From Monodelphis domestica (taxonomy: Eukaryota > Chordata > Mammalia > Didelphimorphia > Didelphidae), in contig NC_077232.1 in the NCBI RefSeq assembly GCF_027887165.1, positions 5,120,683 through 5,184,682 on the forward strand: DNA of 64,000 bases, read 5' to 3'. Numbering within the stretch: position 1 is the stretch's first letter; every line of letters begins with the position of its first letter. Below, piece by piece: positions 1 to 12,400 of the stretch. The position numbers and the translations under genes are program-made. The notes beneath the pieces are model-generated. The model did no database searches and was not told the origin of the DNA. It worked only from the letters and a program-made list of their open reading frames with translations.

Positions 1-1495
1 CACCTCCCCAGGCCAATATCCTTCCGGGCAGCCCCAAAGCAGACTCTTCAGCTTTCTACACAAGAGCAATTTTTCAAGGAAGGCAAAGCAGCTGACTTCA
101 GGATAACTTAGCCCCTAAAGATCCTAAAGCTTCCTTCCTTACACCACCAGTCTTTTTCATATAGTTTTTCTGACACAGATCCCAGGAAACATGCCCAAAG
201 CCCCAAAGTCCCTACCCCGTGAATATCGTCCAGTGTCAAGCAATCTCCACTCATTTGGTCACATCACACTGATGCTGGGCTCAGTTACTCAAGGACCCTC
301 AGGAAGCCAAATCTTCCTATGCCTCTTAGCTGCTATTTTCTGTACTGCAGACTCAGTCTCTTCTCATGAAGGCAAAATAACTTGCCCTCTTGAGGAGGTA
401 AAGAAGTCAGCAGCCAGGTCTACACAGCAACACCTGTCTATAGGAGTGTTTGAAGGCTGAGAAGCATTTCAATAAGGGTTTGAAAGGAGGGGAGAGGACA
501 GGGATGAGGCTATCAGCATGGGGTTTCTGAAAGAAAAGCGCCCAACGGATCGACCAGTCAGTGCAATGTTTCATCCTGATGTTTTACCATTTGAAATGGT
601 GAGGGAGACACAAAGCTTTAATACAGTCCCTAACCTCATGGAACTTACCATCATTCAGCAAGGAAAAAGACCAAAGGGTACAATTAGCACAGCAGAGGCT
701 GAATCGGATAATTGGATTTGTCCTATAAACAGAGGTGCCCAGAGTACTGGCAGGGGGCCCAGCATAGCTCCAACTAGGTTAAAAGGGAACTGGGAAACAA
801 CGAATAAAATCGATAAAAATGCAACAGAACAGAGCTGGGCTTCTCAAGTGGGGCTTTCATGGTGGTGCCCAGGGAGCCTCCTGTGTTTAAGGGGAACATG
901 TTGAGGACAGGCCTAAAACGAAGAGCTGAAGGCAAAACAAGCTGGTCATCCAAGGTACTGAGAACTAGGTGAACTGACTTCACGGGTCACTGCACGGAGG
1001 AGGGAAAGGGCAGGCAAGCTGCATGAGGAGAAGAGAGAAGAGCATGAAGGGTAGCCAAGAGATTTGAGCCCTAGGAAAGAGGAAATAGCTGAGAGACTTC
1101 TGAACAGAAGGAGTCCATGACTCCTCTCTGAAGAAAACAGCTAAGTTTGGCAGAAGGACAAAAGATGGCTGGGATGGCCGAGGTCATGTGGGGACAGGTC
1201 CTAACCCTTGGCCCTACTCAAACACCTTCCTTTTTCAAAGTGAGACCAACTGATCAAGGGAGTGCCATTGCATACTTGATTCCAGGTATAATAGGAAAGA
1301 TGGGAACTCCAGTGGGGATAGCAGGGAGTGACAGGGAATACGCACTTCTTTCAAAATTTAGGAGGAGAAAATAGCCATGGCCATCATAAGGTACATTCAA
1401 GGAGGATTCAGAGAGAAGAGCTGAATACACAATGACAGAGAGACCTAAGCCCCAAAAGTGCAGAGAGCTAAAAGGACCCAAGATAAAGCCTAGGA
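1..1495. other. Non-coding, nothing recognised
   Basis: Only short chance reading frames are present, without splice or family support. It is presumed to lie inside the first intron of PPP6R3, like everything left of 37756. The purine-rich text may include very old L2, but I cannot support a boundary. Confidence 0.4.
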
Positions 1496-1710
1496 CAGTG
1501 ATGGCAAACCTTTTAGAAACTGAGTGCCCAAACTGCAACCCTCATGCCACATGAGAGCCCCAGCTCCTTATTCCAGACAGGGGAGGGAGGAAGCGCTTCC
1601 ACTGGACTGCTGGGCAAAGGAGCAGGTCATGTGAAAAATGTCCTTAGGTAGGTGTGGAGAGTGGGAAAGCAGCTTCCTCTGGTATGTGTGCCATCAGTTC
1701 ACCAATACCG
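1496..1710 (+). mobile_element. hAT-like DNA transposon remnant
   Basis: It begins CAGTGATGGCAAACCTTTTA with GAGTGCCCAAACTGCAACCC shortly after, the signature head of a common hAT/Charlie-type element. It ends near TCAGTTCACCAATACCGG, a weakly matching inverted terminus. No transposase is present. The ends are approximate and no clear 8-bp duplication was seen. Confidence 0.5.
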
Positions 1711-2890
1711 GCAACCCTCAGACCACCAGGGAGCCTGGGAGGAGAAGGAGGAGAAGGAGGAGGAAGAGGAGGAGGACCCAGCAAAAAGAGCTTTAGGAGT
1801 AGTGGGGTCAACAAACAACTGTCGGAATCTCAAGAGTAGTGAAGCAGAGGCCAAAGAGAAGAACTCCAGGACAAGGAGCCACTTGACATTTCCCAAACTG
1901 TAAAATGAAACCTGAGAAAACTGGTCATTTGATCTAACAGTGGGAAACTGCTAATAACCTTGGGAAGAAAAGTTTGAGCTGAGGAGAGTAGGAAGCCAGA
2001 TTACAAATGGCCAAGGGAAGGGTAGAAAAGAAAAACACAGCAGAACGGAAGCTTCTGGGAGTTTGGTTGTCAAAGGGAGAAAATTTGTAGGATCGTGAGG
2101 TAGGGACAGGTTTTAGGAACAGTATGGAAGAAGGTGAGATACATTTATATGACAAGATGGGGACACAGGTTGTGGGCCAAGGTTCCAGTAGATAAGATGG
2201 GATGGGCTCTCCTTGGCAAGGAAAAGAGTGATCAATTCACCACAGCCTAGCAGGGATACTGCAGAAGAGTTATGGGGGGAGCAACAAGAAAGAACTCATG
2301 TCTCAAGTCCAGTATGAGGTGAAGAGTAAAGGCAATCTGAAGAAAGGAAACTGTGGGACAGTTGCTGGGGTACAAGGGAGAGAGGGTGGAGAGCAGAATG
2401 ACTGCCATACAGAAAGTGAGGGAAGGATATAGAGATTAGACAGCAAACTAACAGTGAAACAATCAAGCAGAGATGGGAGACTATATCTGAGCAAGGACCC
2501 AGAAATTTGGGGAAACCCAAGCTGTGGTAGAGGGGCAAGAGGTAAACAAGGTCAGAAGGTAAAGGATCACAAAAAGGATCTAAGGTAGAAAACAGCAGGA
2601 CTGAGCAACCAGGTGGCCATGACAATGAAGCAGGAAAGGAACCCAGGGAATGAACAGGCAGAAGTAATGGGAGGCTAAGGAAGAACAAAGGAAAGTCTGA
2701 GGCAAAAAAATACACAAATGATAAAGTCTTATTTTAAATGTGAGAACATTCTTAGCTCATGGGATGTGTCTGCCAACTCCTAAATTAAGGAATGAGAGAG
2801 GGAGAGATTAATGGATTATTAACTTGTGATCACAGAGCAGAATTTCAGTGTCTAAAATCAGGGAGGTAGCAGTTATGGTTGATGGTGAGA
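1711..2890. other. Non-coding; GGA-rich patch at 1738-1778
   Basis: A (GGAGAA/GGAGGA)n patch of about 40 bp is the only clear structure. The reading frames here are composition artefacts. Confidence 0.4.
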
Positions 2891-2891
2891 T

Positions 2892-3085
2892 TAAAAAAAA
2901 ATTACCTTCCCTCCTAGAATCAATACTAAGTATTGGTTCCAAGGAAGAAAAGCCGTTAAGGCCTAGGCAATAAGGGTTAAGAGACTTGCCCAGGGCCACC
3001 CAGCTAGGAAGTATCTGAGGCCATATTTGAAACCAGGACCACTATCTCTATGCCTGGCTCTATCCTTTGAGCCACCTAGTGGACC
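2892..3085 (-). mobile_element. Marsupial tRNA-derived SINE
   Basis: This is a near-full-length reverse copy: poly-A/T end, CTTCCCTCCTAGAATCAATA tail, GACTTGCCCAGGGCCACCCA middle, and a head reading GAGCCACCTAG. It is diverged from the younger copies in the window. Confidence 0.85.
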
Positions 3086-6000
3086 CAATGATGAGATTGA
3101 AAGTATGGCCATCCATAGTGGATATATCCAGTGGATAGCTGGAAGTAGCTGGAATGGGTCATGGGAGCAGAATAGTTAACAAGCTTGGAATCCAGGATTT
3201 CCAAGAACATTAAAAAGGAAATTTAAAACTCTAAGGATGAGGACAAGAGTAGGGGCAAAAAGGAAGAATAAATCTAAAGAAATAGGAGTTGTAATCTGGA
3301 GGCAAGTAGATACCTATGATAGAGGTGACATAGACACATGTAGTTACCTCCAAGGAGAAGATTCTCAATAATAAGTGCAAAGAATGTCTAAGACAGATAT
3401 TGAAGAACAAGGACCCGGTCTACGCCCCTTGGGGGTGGGGGTGAGGAGCAGAAAATGCCAAGAGAAAATGCTAAAGAATACAGCATTGTCCAAAGCGCAG
3501 CAAATTCCTCATAGCCCTAGAGGATGAAAAAAGTCTAATAGAAGAAGAGAAGTTTGTTAAGGAAGCAGATATGAAGGGGGAAACTGGAAATCATGGGCAA
3601 GGGAAGGAACAAGGGGGAAAGATTTTTGCCTCTGCCAAAAATTACTATGAATCAATACAATTGAGCAGCAGTGGCTAGGGAAAGAAATAAGCATGATTCC
3701 TAAGAGTCCTGGAGTAACTGAGTTTAGCATCAGTACAATGTGGTCAACTTCCAAAGTAGCAGGGAACAAGGGCAGAGGGAATTCTCTCTGGGGCCTGGAG
3801 TTAATAAATCACAGTTGCCAGACTGGATGCTGCAAGGGTCTCTGCACAGCAGAGGACATCCATGCCACAAAGAAAGTCAGCTCAAGTAGTTGAAAGCATG
3901 GGCCCTTGAGGGCCTCTTTAGTGAAATCTCCTTTCCTGCCTCCCGTGCAGGAACCGGATAATCCCAACAGAGGAGAAAGACAAACTGTTCCCTTCTTACC
4001 CACTTCTGTTCACCTCCCTCCCCCGCACAAAGGGAGAATGCTCTCCAGGCAAAAGAGAACCAAACTAGACAACAGGAACTGGAAATTCAAGAGCTAGAAG
4101 AGATACCTTGAGAAACCATGCTCCATTGAGCTTAAGCCAACAGGAACTCCATCCCAGGAGCATATGGAATGGCTGAGACATGTTGCAAAACTGAAGAAGG
4201 GTAAGGGATGAGCCAAATTTCAAAGCATAGAAGAGAAAGGAGACTTCAAGCTCTAAGCCAGTGAGCTTAACTTTCACTTCTGACAATTTGCTAGAAGCAT
4301 TATCTATGGAAAGTTAGGAAAGAACTAGCAAAGGAAGTAAGGACGGGATAACAAAAAGCGAGCACGGTTTCAGGAAATAAACTACACCCAATTCATCTCA
4401 TTTCCTTTTTTTTTTAATGGGAGACTGACAGATCAGGAAATACATAAGGTCTCAAAGTCCACAGCATGCTCCAGGCATGGACAAATGGACACGGGTGGGC
4501 AATAAAACAAGTGAAGAAATGGGCAGATTTGAAAATGAACTGATTCAAAAAGCTCTCATTCTTGGCTTGATTTCAGGTCAGAAAGACTTGAGTATAGTAC
4601 CCCAGGAGTCTTAAACATTTTTTAACAATGATTCAGAGAGCAACAAGGACAGCACATGCATCAAATGTGAAAGTGACAAAAAAGCTAGCAAAAAGATGAG
4701 GAAGCAGGCCAGACCTCTAGGTTACAAATCATACACAAAGAAAAAAGTCAGGGCTTCCACAAGCACTGATCAGCTGCTATGTCATCATTAAGCTTCACAT
4801 TAAGGGCAGGAAAAAAATGCCTTCCTTCCCAAGTCCAAGGTTGGAGAGGGTAAGGGGTAGCAAGACAGTGATTCAGCTGGAGGAAGAGCTGGGGACTGAA
4901 AGGGGCTGCAACCTTCCACACAAGCCATCAGAAAAAGCTAGTGTAACAGGCGGTATCAGAAGAGGTATCCTGGACAAGGACAGAGACAGTTCTGCTCTCC
5001 TTTGCTCTGGTCAAAGACAGAGTTGTTTTATAAAAATATCACCTCCAACATACATACAAGACGGAGGTGGGGGGGCCCAGACAAGAGGCAACAGGCCTGG
5101 TAGAAGGTGATTAGGACCTGAATCAGGGTGCTACCTGGAAGACTATGCAGGATTTAATGACTAACAGGATCCAGAGAGGAGAGCAGGAAGTCATGAATGA
5201 GGCTTAGAATCTGAGTGACTAGAAGGAACACATTATTCGGGGAGGATGGAGGAAGATGTGACTTTATGGAATCCTTCATAGAGTTATACTTTAACATGGC
5301 AAGTAAGGCAAGAAGTTTTCCTCCATTCTTCAATGAAAACAGACACACCTAATAATGTCACCTAACCAGTCTGCAAAGAAAAAAATCACCAAAACAAGGT
5401 CAAACAGGCAAACTATTCAAAGTAAAATAATTATTAACCAATTGAGAGTAAAGTCAAGTCCAGAAAGTAGAACTTAGGACTCTAGGACAGTCCTGTAGAC
5501 AAGGAGCTAACAAGCCAAGTTCTCTGGTTCTCCCTGACCTGGCCTATGTCCCAGAGGCCAGTGTACTGGTGCGGGTAGCTCTGGTCCTCAACCTGAATAG
5601 TGAAAAGGGATTCTGGAGGGAAGAATAAGCATAATTAAAGGCAAGTTTCCCCTTCATTTCCTGTGTCCTCTGGTAGCCAGAAAGATCCCAGGATCTCAGG
5701 ACTTCTAACCACCCCCACCCCAACCAGAGCTAGAAAATAGATAAAGGAACTGATAATAAAAGGCCTTACCTTTCAAACCAAAGATTAAAAATTAAAAGAA
5801 AAATTTTCTTCTCTGTGGCTCCTTGCCCATTACAGGTAATCCTGGGAACAGCAATCTTCCAGTTTACTGCATTAGCAGATTAGCAGGGGCGAAGACACAG
5901 GGACACAGGGTTCAACTATAAGAAAAAAAGGGACAATTCTAATATGTCCAGTTATTTTGTCTTAGGATCATTGCCAGAAAACAAAATTAAGTCAAAGTCT

Positions 6001-6395
6001 TCTGCATCAGGAATACTAAGAAATATTATACCTTATCATCCTGTACCTTAGCCAATTTCAGCTGAATATTTTATTTTACTAAATATGTAAATGAGGGGGA
6101 AAAAGGCATAGTTCATCTTTCATTTAAACAATAAAATAGAAATGAGCTACAGGCTAAGGGTGGTTAAAAAAAAAAACTAGTCCCTGATGTAAAGTCTAAA
6201 AAAATTTTTAAAGCTAGTATCAAAATTCACAAAAAACATCAGTGAGTTTCATGTTATAGTCCAACATATCAAAATCTCCAAACCTAAAAAAAAAAAACCT
6301 GTTTCTAATTGCTCCAAAGTTACTGGAGCTGCATAAAATATTATAGCTGTAAAATTTAGAACTTTCACAGAACTGAGAAATTGATATTAAGGTGA
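3086..6395. other. Non-coding, no recognised feature
   Basis: No exon, RNA gene or clearly named repeat could be supported. Several A-rich and purine-rich patches occur. Diverged antisense L2 is possible around 3090-3480 but is too decayed to call. Confidence 0.4.
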
Positions 6396-6399
6396 TAAA

Positions 6400-6655
6400 A
6401 GCAATATTACTTAGTCATGTCTGACTCTTTGTGACCCCATTTGAGGTTTTCTTGACAAAGATATCAAAATGGCTTGTCATTTCCTTCTCCAATTCATTTT
6501 ACAGATGAGGAAATGGAGGGGAAGAGGGTGAAGTGACTTGCCCAGGAGTCACATAGCTAATAAGTGTCTGAGGCCATATTTGAACTCGGGAAGATAAGCC
6601 TTCTTGGCTCTAGGTCAAGTGCTCTATCTTCCATGCCACCTAACTGTCCTGTTCA
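6400..6655 (-). mobile_element. MAR1-type SINE
   Basis: The reverse copy reads GTCATGTCTGACTCTTTGTG, then CATTTCCTTCTCCAATTCAT, GATGAGGAAA and a CORE-like GTGACTTGCCCAGGAGTCAC. The tRNA-related head is at the right end. This is the longer marsupial SINE family with a GGAAATGGCAAACCACTCC tail. Confidence 0.8.
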
Positions 6656-6668
6656 AAAGCAATAGTCA

Positions 6669-6874
6669 AGGGGGCAGCTGGGTGGCTCAGTTGATTGAGA
6701 GCCAGGCCCAGAGACAGTAGGTCCTAGGTTCAAATCTGGTCTCAGACACTCCCTAGCTGTGTGACCCTGGGCAAGTCACTTGACCCCCATTGCCTAGCCC
6801 TTACCACTCTTCTGCCTTGGAGCCAATACACAGTATTGATTCCAAGACTGAAGGTAAGGGTTAAAAAAAAAAAA
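6669..6874 (+). mobile_element. Marsupial tRNA-derived SINE, full length
   Basis: It begins GGGGGCAGCTGGGTGGCTCA, carries the B box GGTTCAAATC, passes through CTGTGTGACCCTGGGCAAGT and ends GACTGAAGGTAAGGG plus A12. It is one of the best-preserved copies and abuts the reversed MAR1 copy. Confidence 0.93.
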
Positions 6875-6899
6875 GCAATTTATTTAACTTATATAAATT

Positions 6900-7735
6900 C
6901 AATCACTATAAACATTGATTAAGTGCCTCCTATGTGCTAGACACCACGCTAATCACTAGAGACCCAAAGAAAGTCCCTGCCCTCAAGGAGTCCCCAAATC
7001 TAATGAGGAAAACATCATGCAAACAACTCTGTACAAACTGGTTATGTACAGGATAAATTGGAACTAAAAAAAGAAGACAAAAGCATAAAGGGGAATCAGG
7101 AAAGGCTTCCTGTAGAAGCAGGAATTTTAGAGCTGAGACTTGAAAGAAGTCAGGGAGGCCTGGAGGGATAGATGAGCAGGGACAGCCTTCAAGAATGGAA
7201 GATACCCACTGCAGTAGTGCAGGTATAAGATGATGAGGGTCTGCACCAGAAGGTGGCAGTGTCAGAGAAGAAAAGGAGCATATTTAAGAGATGCTATCAT
7301 GGTGAAACCAATAGGCCTAGACAACAAACTGGACTTGGGAGGTGGCGGTTCAGGGTTGAATCCTTAGGTTCCAAGTCTGACTTTTTTCTTTTAATGTCAA
7401 TATTTTACTATGGCATAAATATTGGAAACTGGAAAAAACACCATGTTTAAATTAGTTACTAAAGCCTCACCTTAATCCCACCTTCCCTAGTTTACCCAGA
7501 AGCCCTAGCTTGGCCCAGGTCAGGACTACTAAATATCCATTGCAAGATGTCCAATAGGTAGCTGGATACTGAAGGTCAAAGGGAGAGGTTGGAGCTAGAT
7601 GGGTGGTTTTGAGAAGCATCAGCACAGAGATGGAAACTGATCATGTGAAGCAGTGAAGACAGGACAGAGGACCCTGTGGGTCACCACCAGAAGTTAGCAT
7701 GACAGGGAAAGGAGACTAAATTTCGTAAGTCACCC
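6900..7735 (-). mobile_element. L2 LINE, 3' region (antisense)
   Basis: From left to right it reads the reverse of the L2 3' UTR and ORF end: ATTAAGTGCCTCCTATGTGC, GTCCCTGCCCTCAAGGAGTC, GATGAGGGTCTGCACCAGAA, GAGAAGCATCAGCACAGAGA. It is strongly diverged with internal gaps. Confidence 0.7.
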
Positions 7736-8004
7736 AACACCCTTAAGAGACTGTGGTAAGCATTTTTACACATCTGCAGAAATTGTCTTTTACATTTTTA
7801 TAAGTAAATAGTTTAGTATAACCTAAAATTCTGAAGAGCTGAGCTATAGCAATGACATCACTAAAAAAATACAGTGAACGGCACAAAGCAGGCCCTTAAC
7901 AAATGCATATTGATCGATAGACTGTCCATCAGGAAGGCTGCAACAACCTGCTTCCAATAGTCTTACTTCTTTTCTTGACCTCACCTCTCAAAATCACCTT
8001 ACTA

Positions 8005-8216
8005 AGTGGTGGCAAAGTGATAAAAAGGTCCTGAAAGTCAAGAAGACCTAAGCTCAGACCCAGCCTCAGATCATCATTAGCTGTGAGATTCTAGACAAGT
8101 CACTTAACCTTTGTCTGCCTCTATTTCCTCAACTGTAAAATGGGGAGATGATAACAGTGCCTACCTCCCAGGTTATGAGGAACCTGGCACAAAACAGGCA
8201 CTTAATAAATGCTTGT
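8005..8216 (+). mobile_element. MIR-family SINE
   Basis: It carries AAGTCACTTAACCTTTGTCT followed by CAACTGTAAAATGGGGAGAT, GCCTACCTCCCAGG and AATAAATGCTTG, the ordered landmarks of a mammalian MIR. It runs directly into the CCTT array. Confidence 0.8.
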
Positions 8217-8412
8217 CCCCCCCCTCCTTCCCTCCTATTTTCCTTCCCTCCTATCTTCCCTCCCTCCCTCCCTCCCTCCCTTCCCTCCTATCTTCCCTCC
8301 CTCCCTCCCTCCCTCCCTCCCTTCCTCCTTCCTTCCTTCCTTCCTTCCTTCCTTCCTTCCTTCCTTCCTTCCTTCCTTCCTTCCTTCCTTCCTTCCTTCC
8401 TTCCTTCCTATT
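8217..8412. repeat. (CCCT)n/(CCTT)n microsatellite
   Basis: CCCT-rich repeats pass into about 20 perfect CCTT units (8328-8408), which read GGAA on the minus strand. It expanded from the tail of the MIR on its left. Long proline/serine reading frames over it are artefacts. Confidence 0.95.
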
Positions 8413-8708
8413 CTCTTCCATTTAAAGAAAAGGAATTTGAAGACTAGAGAGGCTTGGTGAGTTTCCCAGGATTATTCAGTAAATATTGTAGGAGGGATTT
8501 GAATCCAAATGTTCTTTACCTATCTACTTTGTCCTGCTCCCTCTCTCACTCACTGTTTCTTTCAATATAAGCTAGTAGGGATATAATAATAATAACAATT
8601 ATAAGCTAAAAGAGAAAGGCTAGATTCAGAAATGAAGTTGATATATTTTTTAAAAGAACATAAAATTGCACAAAGCAGAGTAGCTTGTCAAGTTCCCAGG
8701 TCTGGTCT

Positions 8709-8963
8709 CTATTTTTCCTCATCATGAAAACTTTCTTTTTGTGACTTCAGACCATCTTTCTTGGAAGGGTTCAAGTCTTCCTGGGCTAACTTCTTCCCGA
8801 TCCTTTCCATGAATCCTCTGAAATCTACTCCAAAGAAATCCACAAGCCTGACAACATGGGCCTTGCTTCCCTCGACCACCTCAGCTTCTCTATCACAATT
8901 CTGAATCAAGTGGCTGAACACACCGGCACCTCTGCCCACCCCTATGATTTCTTTAGGATCCAC
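8709..8963 (-). other. Unassigned 84-codon open frame, possible decayed coding relic
   Basis: The minus strand encodes a compact, charged 84-residue frame (MDPKEIIGVGRGAGVFSHLI ... FHDEEK). The frame stays readable upstream of the Met except for one TGA. Composition is protein-like and not repeat-driven, and the ORF of the other strand is broken. I do not recognise a family. It could be a processed-pseudogene scrap or chance. Confidence 0.2.
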
Positions 8964-9034
8964 TCAGTGAGAGACTCCTCCTGATTGATCAGATATCAAG
9001 TCCAGAACATCAGCTTTCACTGGTGGCTTTCTCT

Positions 9035-9498
9035 TGCCTCTAGGATAAAACACCAACTTTTGGGTTTGGCTTTTAAAACTCCAAATAACCTGGCCTTGGC
9101 CTACCTTTCCTGACTCTTTCCTTACTTTCTGATTCAATAAAACTCAACTTCTCTCTGTTCTTCACACACAAGATCCCATAACTCTGTTCTGGCCATCCTC
9201 CAGGACTGGAATGTTATTTGTCCTTACTCCCAAATCATAGGGTCCTTCTCTTTCTTTAAAAAACAGCTCAAGCATCTTTTGCATGAAGATGATCCCACCA
9301 ACTGCTTGCGCCCTTCTTCCTAAACTATCTTACACGGAATTATTGTGTCTATATTTCTTCTTTTTCATTCTCTACATTATGAACTTCTCTCTTTAACATG
9401 GAAGCTACTCACTGAGAATGGAGACATAGCTCCAATGCCCAGGATGGTGCCTGGCACATGGCAAATGCTTCATAAATCATTCATTCATTGATTGCTTA
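9035..9498 (+). mobile_element. L2 LINE, 3' end
   Basis: It reads GGATAAAACACCAACTTTTG, CTTTTAAAACTCCAAATAAC, CCTGGCCTTGGCCTACCTTT, CAGCTCAAGCATC, GATGGTGCCTGGCACATGGC and a terminal ATTCATTCATTGATTG. This is the ordered L2 ORF end and 3' UTR. Confidence 0.75.
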
Positions 9499-12400
9499 GT
9501 TACCCAGAAATGGAACATTTGGGTACAGAACCTGAGCCAAGGGTTTTATCACTGGCCCCTTCTTCTATCCTGGTTTTTTGAGAACCTCTTGAGACTTCCC
9601 AGTCCTCTGTTTCCTCCTAAAGAGCAGCTCCTCTCTCTCTGGTCTCCAGCTCAGTGGGGTAGACACAGGCAGTTTTCAGTTTAGGACCCTTCTGATTTGA
9701 TATGCCAGAGCCTAGTGAGGGACTCTCCTTATTGAACTTCAAAGAAAGGCTGCTTGTAAAGTACTTTTCCAACTTCAAAGCATTATACTTAGCATTCCAA
9801 AAATCTCAGGGCAGCTCTAAGTTCTTAAAGTCATCTAACTTTCCCATCTTTATTCTGCCATTATTCTGTGGAGTCATTTCAAAACAGGATGGGCCATTTC
9901 TGGAGGCAATGAGCTTTTCTAGTCTAATCTCCAAAGGCTGGATGCTGATCACTGGGAGGTGGGATCAAGGAGCGGGGCCCCTCCACTCCCTTTGAGTCTG
10001 AATCAATAAACCTCATTGAGACTTAGGAAGCAAATGTCATCACTATCTCTGTGAAGAGCAAACTAGAAAGTTAGCAAGCCATATGTTTTAAAAAATAAAG
10101 CAGAACACTTCTTAACCAATCCTCTTAGGGAAATTCCAACCCTTCTGTTCTCAGGAAAACTACATGTCGAGTTCAATGGTTGTTTGAAACAATTGTTTTT
10201 GGGGGTCTGATTTTCTTAATAGTTCTTGTCCTAAGTGAGTATGATTAAGTTTTTTTTTCTCTTTTAGCTGCCACTTATTTATACAGTACTTGAAAGTTTG
10301 CCAAGCATTAGATGTACATGATTTTATTTGGTCCTCCCAACAACTCCGTGAGGTTAAAGCATCCAGTCACAATACATTTTCATTCATCAGCCCTGAAACT
10401 TCTGGGAGCCTTTGGGCTGTCCAACTCTCCAAGCTCAGCCTCCCTCTCTCCAATTCTCCCAAGCTGTCACTCTCCTCAACTTCAAGAAAAAACCACTGAG
10501 GAGCTTCTTTTCCAGTCACTCCCCAAGGAAAAGAGGGCGCAAGAGGTCCTGTTCTGATGCCCTAAGTGGACCACAATATAGGCACAAAATCAAACATGAG
10601 GAAGAGAGTGGGCTGGGGTATAATAAGGAAACAACATAGATCTTTCAGAGACCCCAAAATGTTCCCAGTTGACAAAGCAGATCATTAAAAAAAAAATCAA
10701 TCCAACAGATTCAGCAAAAAAGTTTCAACCAACACAGTATCAAAAAGGACACACGCAATATAATCCATTACACATTATAGCAAGTCCTTCCAGCACCAAG
10801 AAGGTTTCTTCAAGTGCTATTTTAGGAGGTTTATGAAGACAATATTAATTTCAACAACAGGATAACAAGAAAGAAAATGAGAGAGGTCATGTTTATGGTG
10901 GATAAAAGGCTAGGTTAAAGTCCTGCCTTGGACATCTACTGGTTGTGTGACCCCAGCAAATCCTTTAAACTCCCTGTGCTCCAGTCAACTCCTTAAGAGC
11001 AAGACCCTGTGCCACTCTGTTTCATGTTTTCTCTGGGAGAGTTCTATCACACTCAATGAAATCAAAATTTCAATCTTTTAAAAAGGTAACATGGTTTGAA
11101 TTCAGGACTCATGAATGTAGCTAACACAAAAGGAGGGACGAAGATGGTTTCTATGGATATAATTATATGACAGCTCATTATTAATACTGATCAGTATAGA
11201 AGAGTGAGAGGAAAAAAACACAACCCATCATCGAAGACATACAGAGATGATTGGAGAAGAGGCAGGCAAGCAAAGTCAAAGAAGACACAAAATATTCAAA
11301 ACTCAGAAAGTCTTCATGACCTTGAAAGGTTTGGATGGGAGGTGATTTACACTAGTTGAAGGAACACTAATCCTTGGGAGAAACAGCAGTCACTGAATAT
11401 TTAAAAATAGGGATACCTCTTCTACTCTCAGAAAAAAAGAAGAGAAAACGAAGATGATACAGAGATATCTGCAAACATGAAAAAGGGAGTTCAATGTTGG
11501 AATTCGTACTCTCTTTTTTGCAGTCTACAACTTTTGGGGAAATGACTTTACCAGTTTAGACTCAGTTTTCTCATCTCTAAACTGAAGGGAGAACCTCTGC
11601 CTTGAGCTAATAAGTTTAAGAGCTTATGGTCTACTCAAGGGGGGACAAGAAGTGACATCATCTCTTAGGAGGGTTAGGACATGGAAGTACAATTACTAAT
11701 TTGAGAAGAACAAAAAAGGTTCCTAAAAGGTTATTGTGGGGAACAAAGAGACAAGGAATAAAATTCCCCAATGGCAGCCACACTCAAATGAAGATGTATA
11801 CTCTAATCAACTACATTCCCCCCCACACACACACACTAACTTCTTTCAAGTCCTGATGGCAAGAAAGCTAAAACTGGTCAGATTTTGGGACTTTATCCAC
11901 TGACACTAGTGGTTAGAAACCAAGTGCAGAGAAATTACATGGTGTTGACCTGTTGACCTGTCTCAGAGGAGCAGAATTCCAATTTTGCCTTGATTACCCT
12001 CTCCTTACCTATAAAATGAGAAAGTTGCATAAGATGCTCTCCAAGGGATTTCCCAGCTCTAAATGTCCTAGAGCTGAAGAAGTTCTAGGATGGTCATTGT
12101 CTCCTCTCCTATACTCCCTAAACAGAGACATTCAAGTGGCAGGGAAGATAACAACTTTGATTTCCAGCCAAGGATATGGAGGTCCCCAGAATGGCTACTT
12201 ATCAGCCTGGGGTCCAGGAAGAAGCAGCAGTCCACACTAAGTTAGTAAAACAAAGGTTAGCCTTTTCTCCCAAACTGCTGAACTGAAGTGTCAGTCTCCA
12301 ACAAATTACTAGCTGTCTGAACCTGGACTAGTCAAATAATCTAATCTTCAATTTCCTTATCAGAAAAATTGAGATAATACTTCTAATATCTCACTTATAG

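Noticed and set aside
6669-6760. tRNA-like heads of SINEs as tRNA genes
   Set aside because: A and B boxes are present but the stems do not pair and the sequence continues into SINE bodies with A tails. Only 38371-38443 forms a full cloverleaf.
8111-8460. Three overlapping Pro/Ser/Leu-rich frames
   Set aside because: They are translations of the CCCT/CCTT microsatellite.
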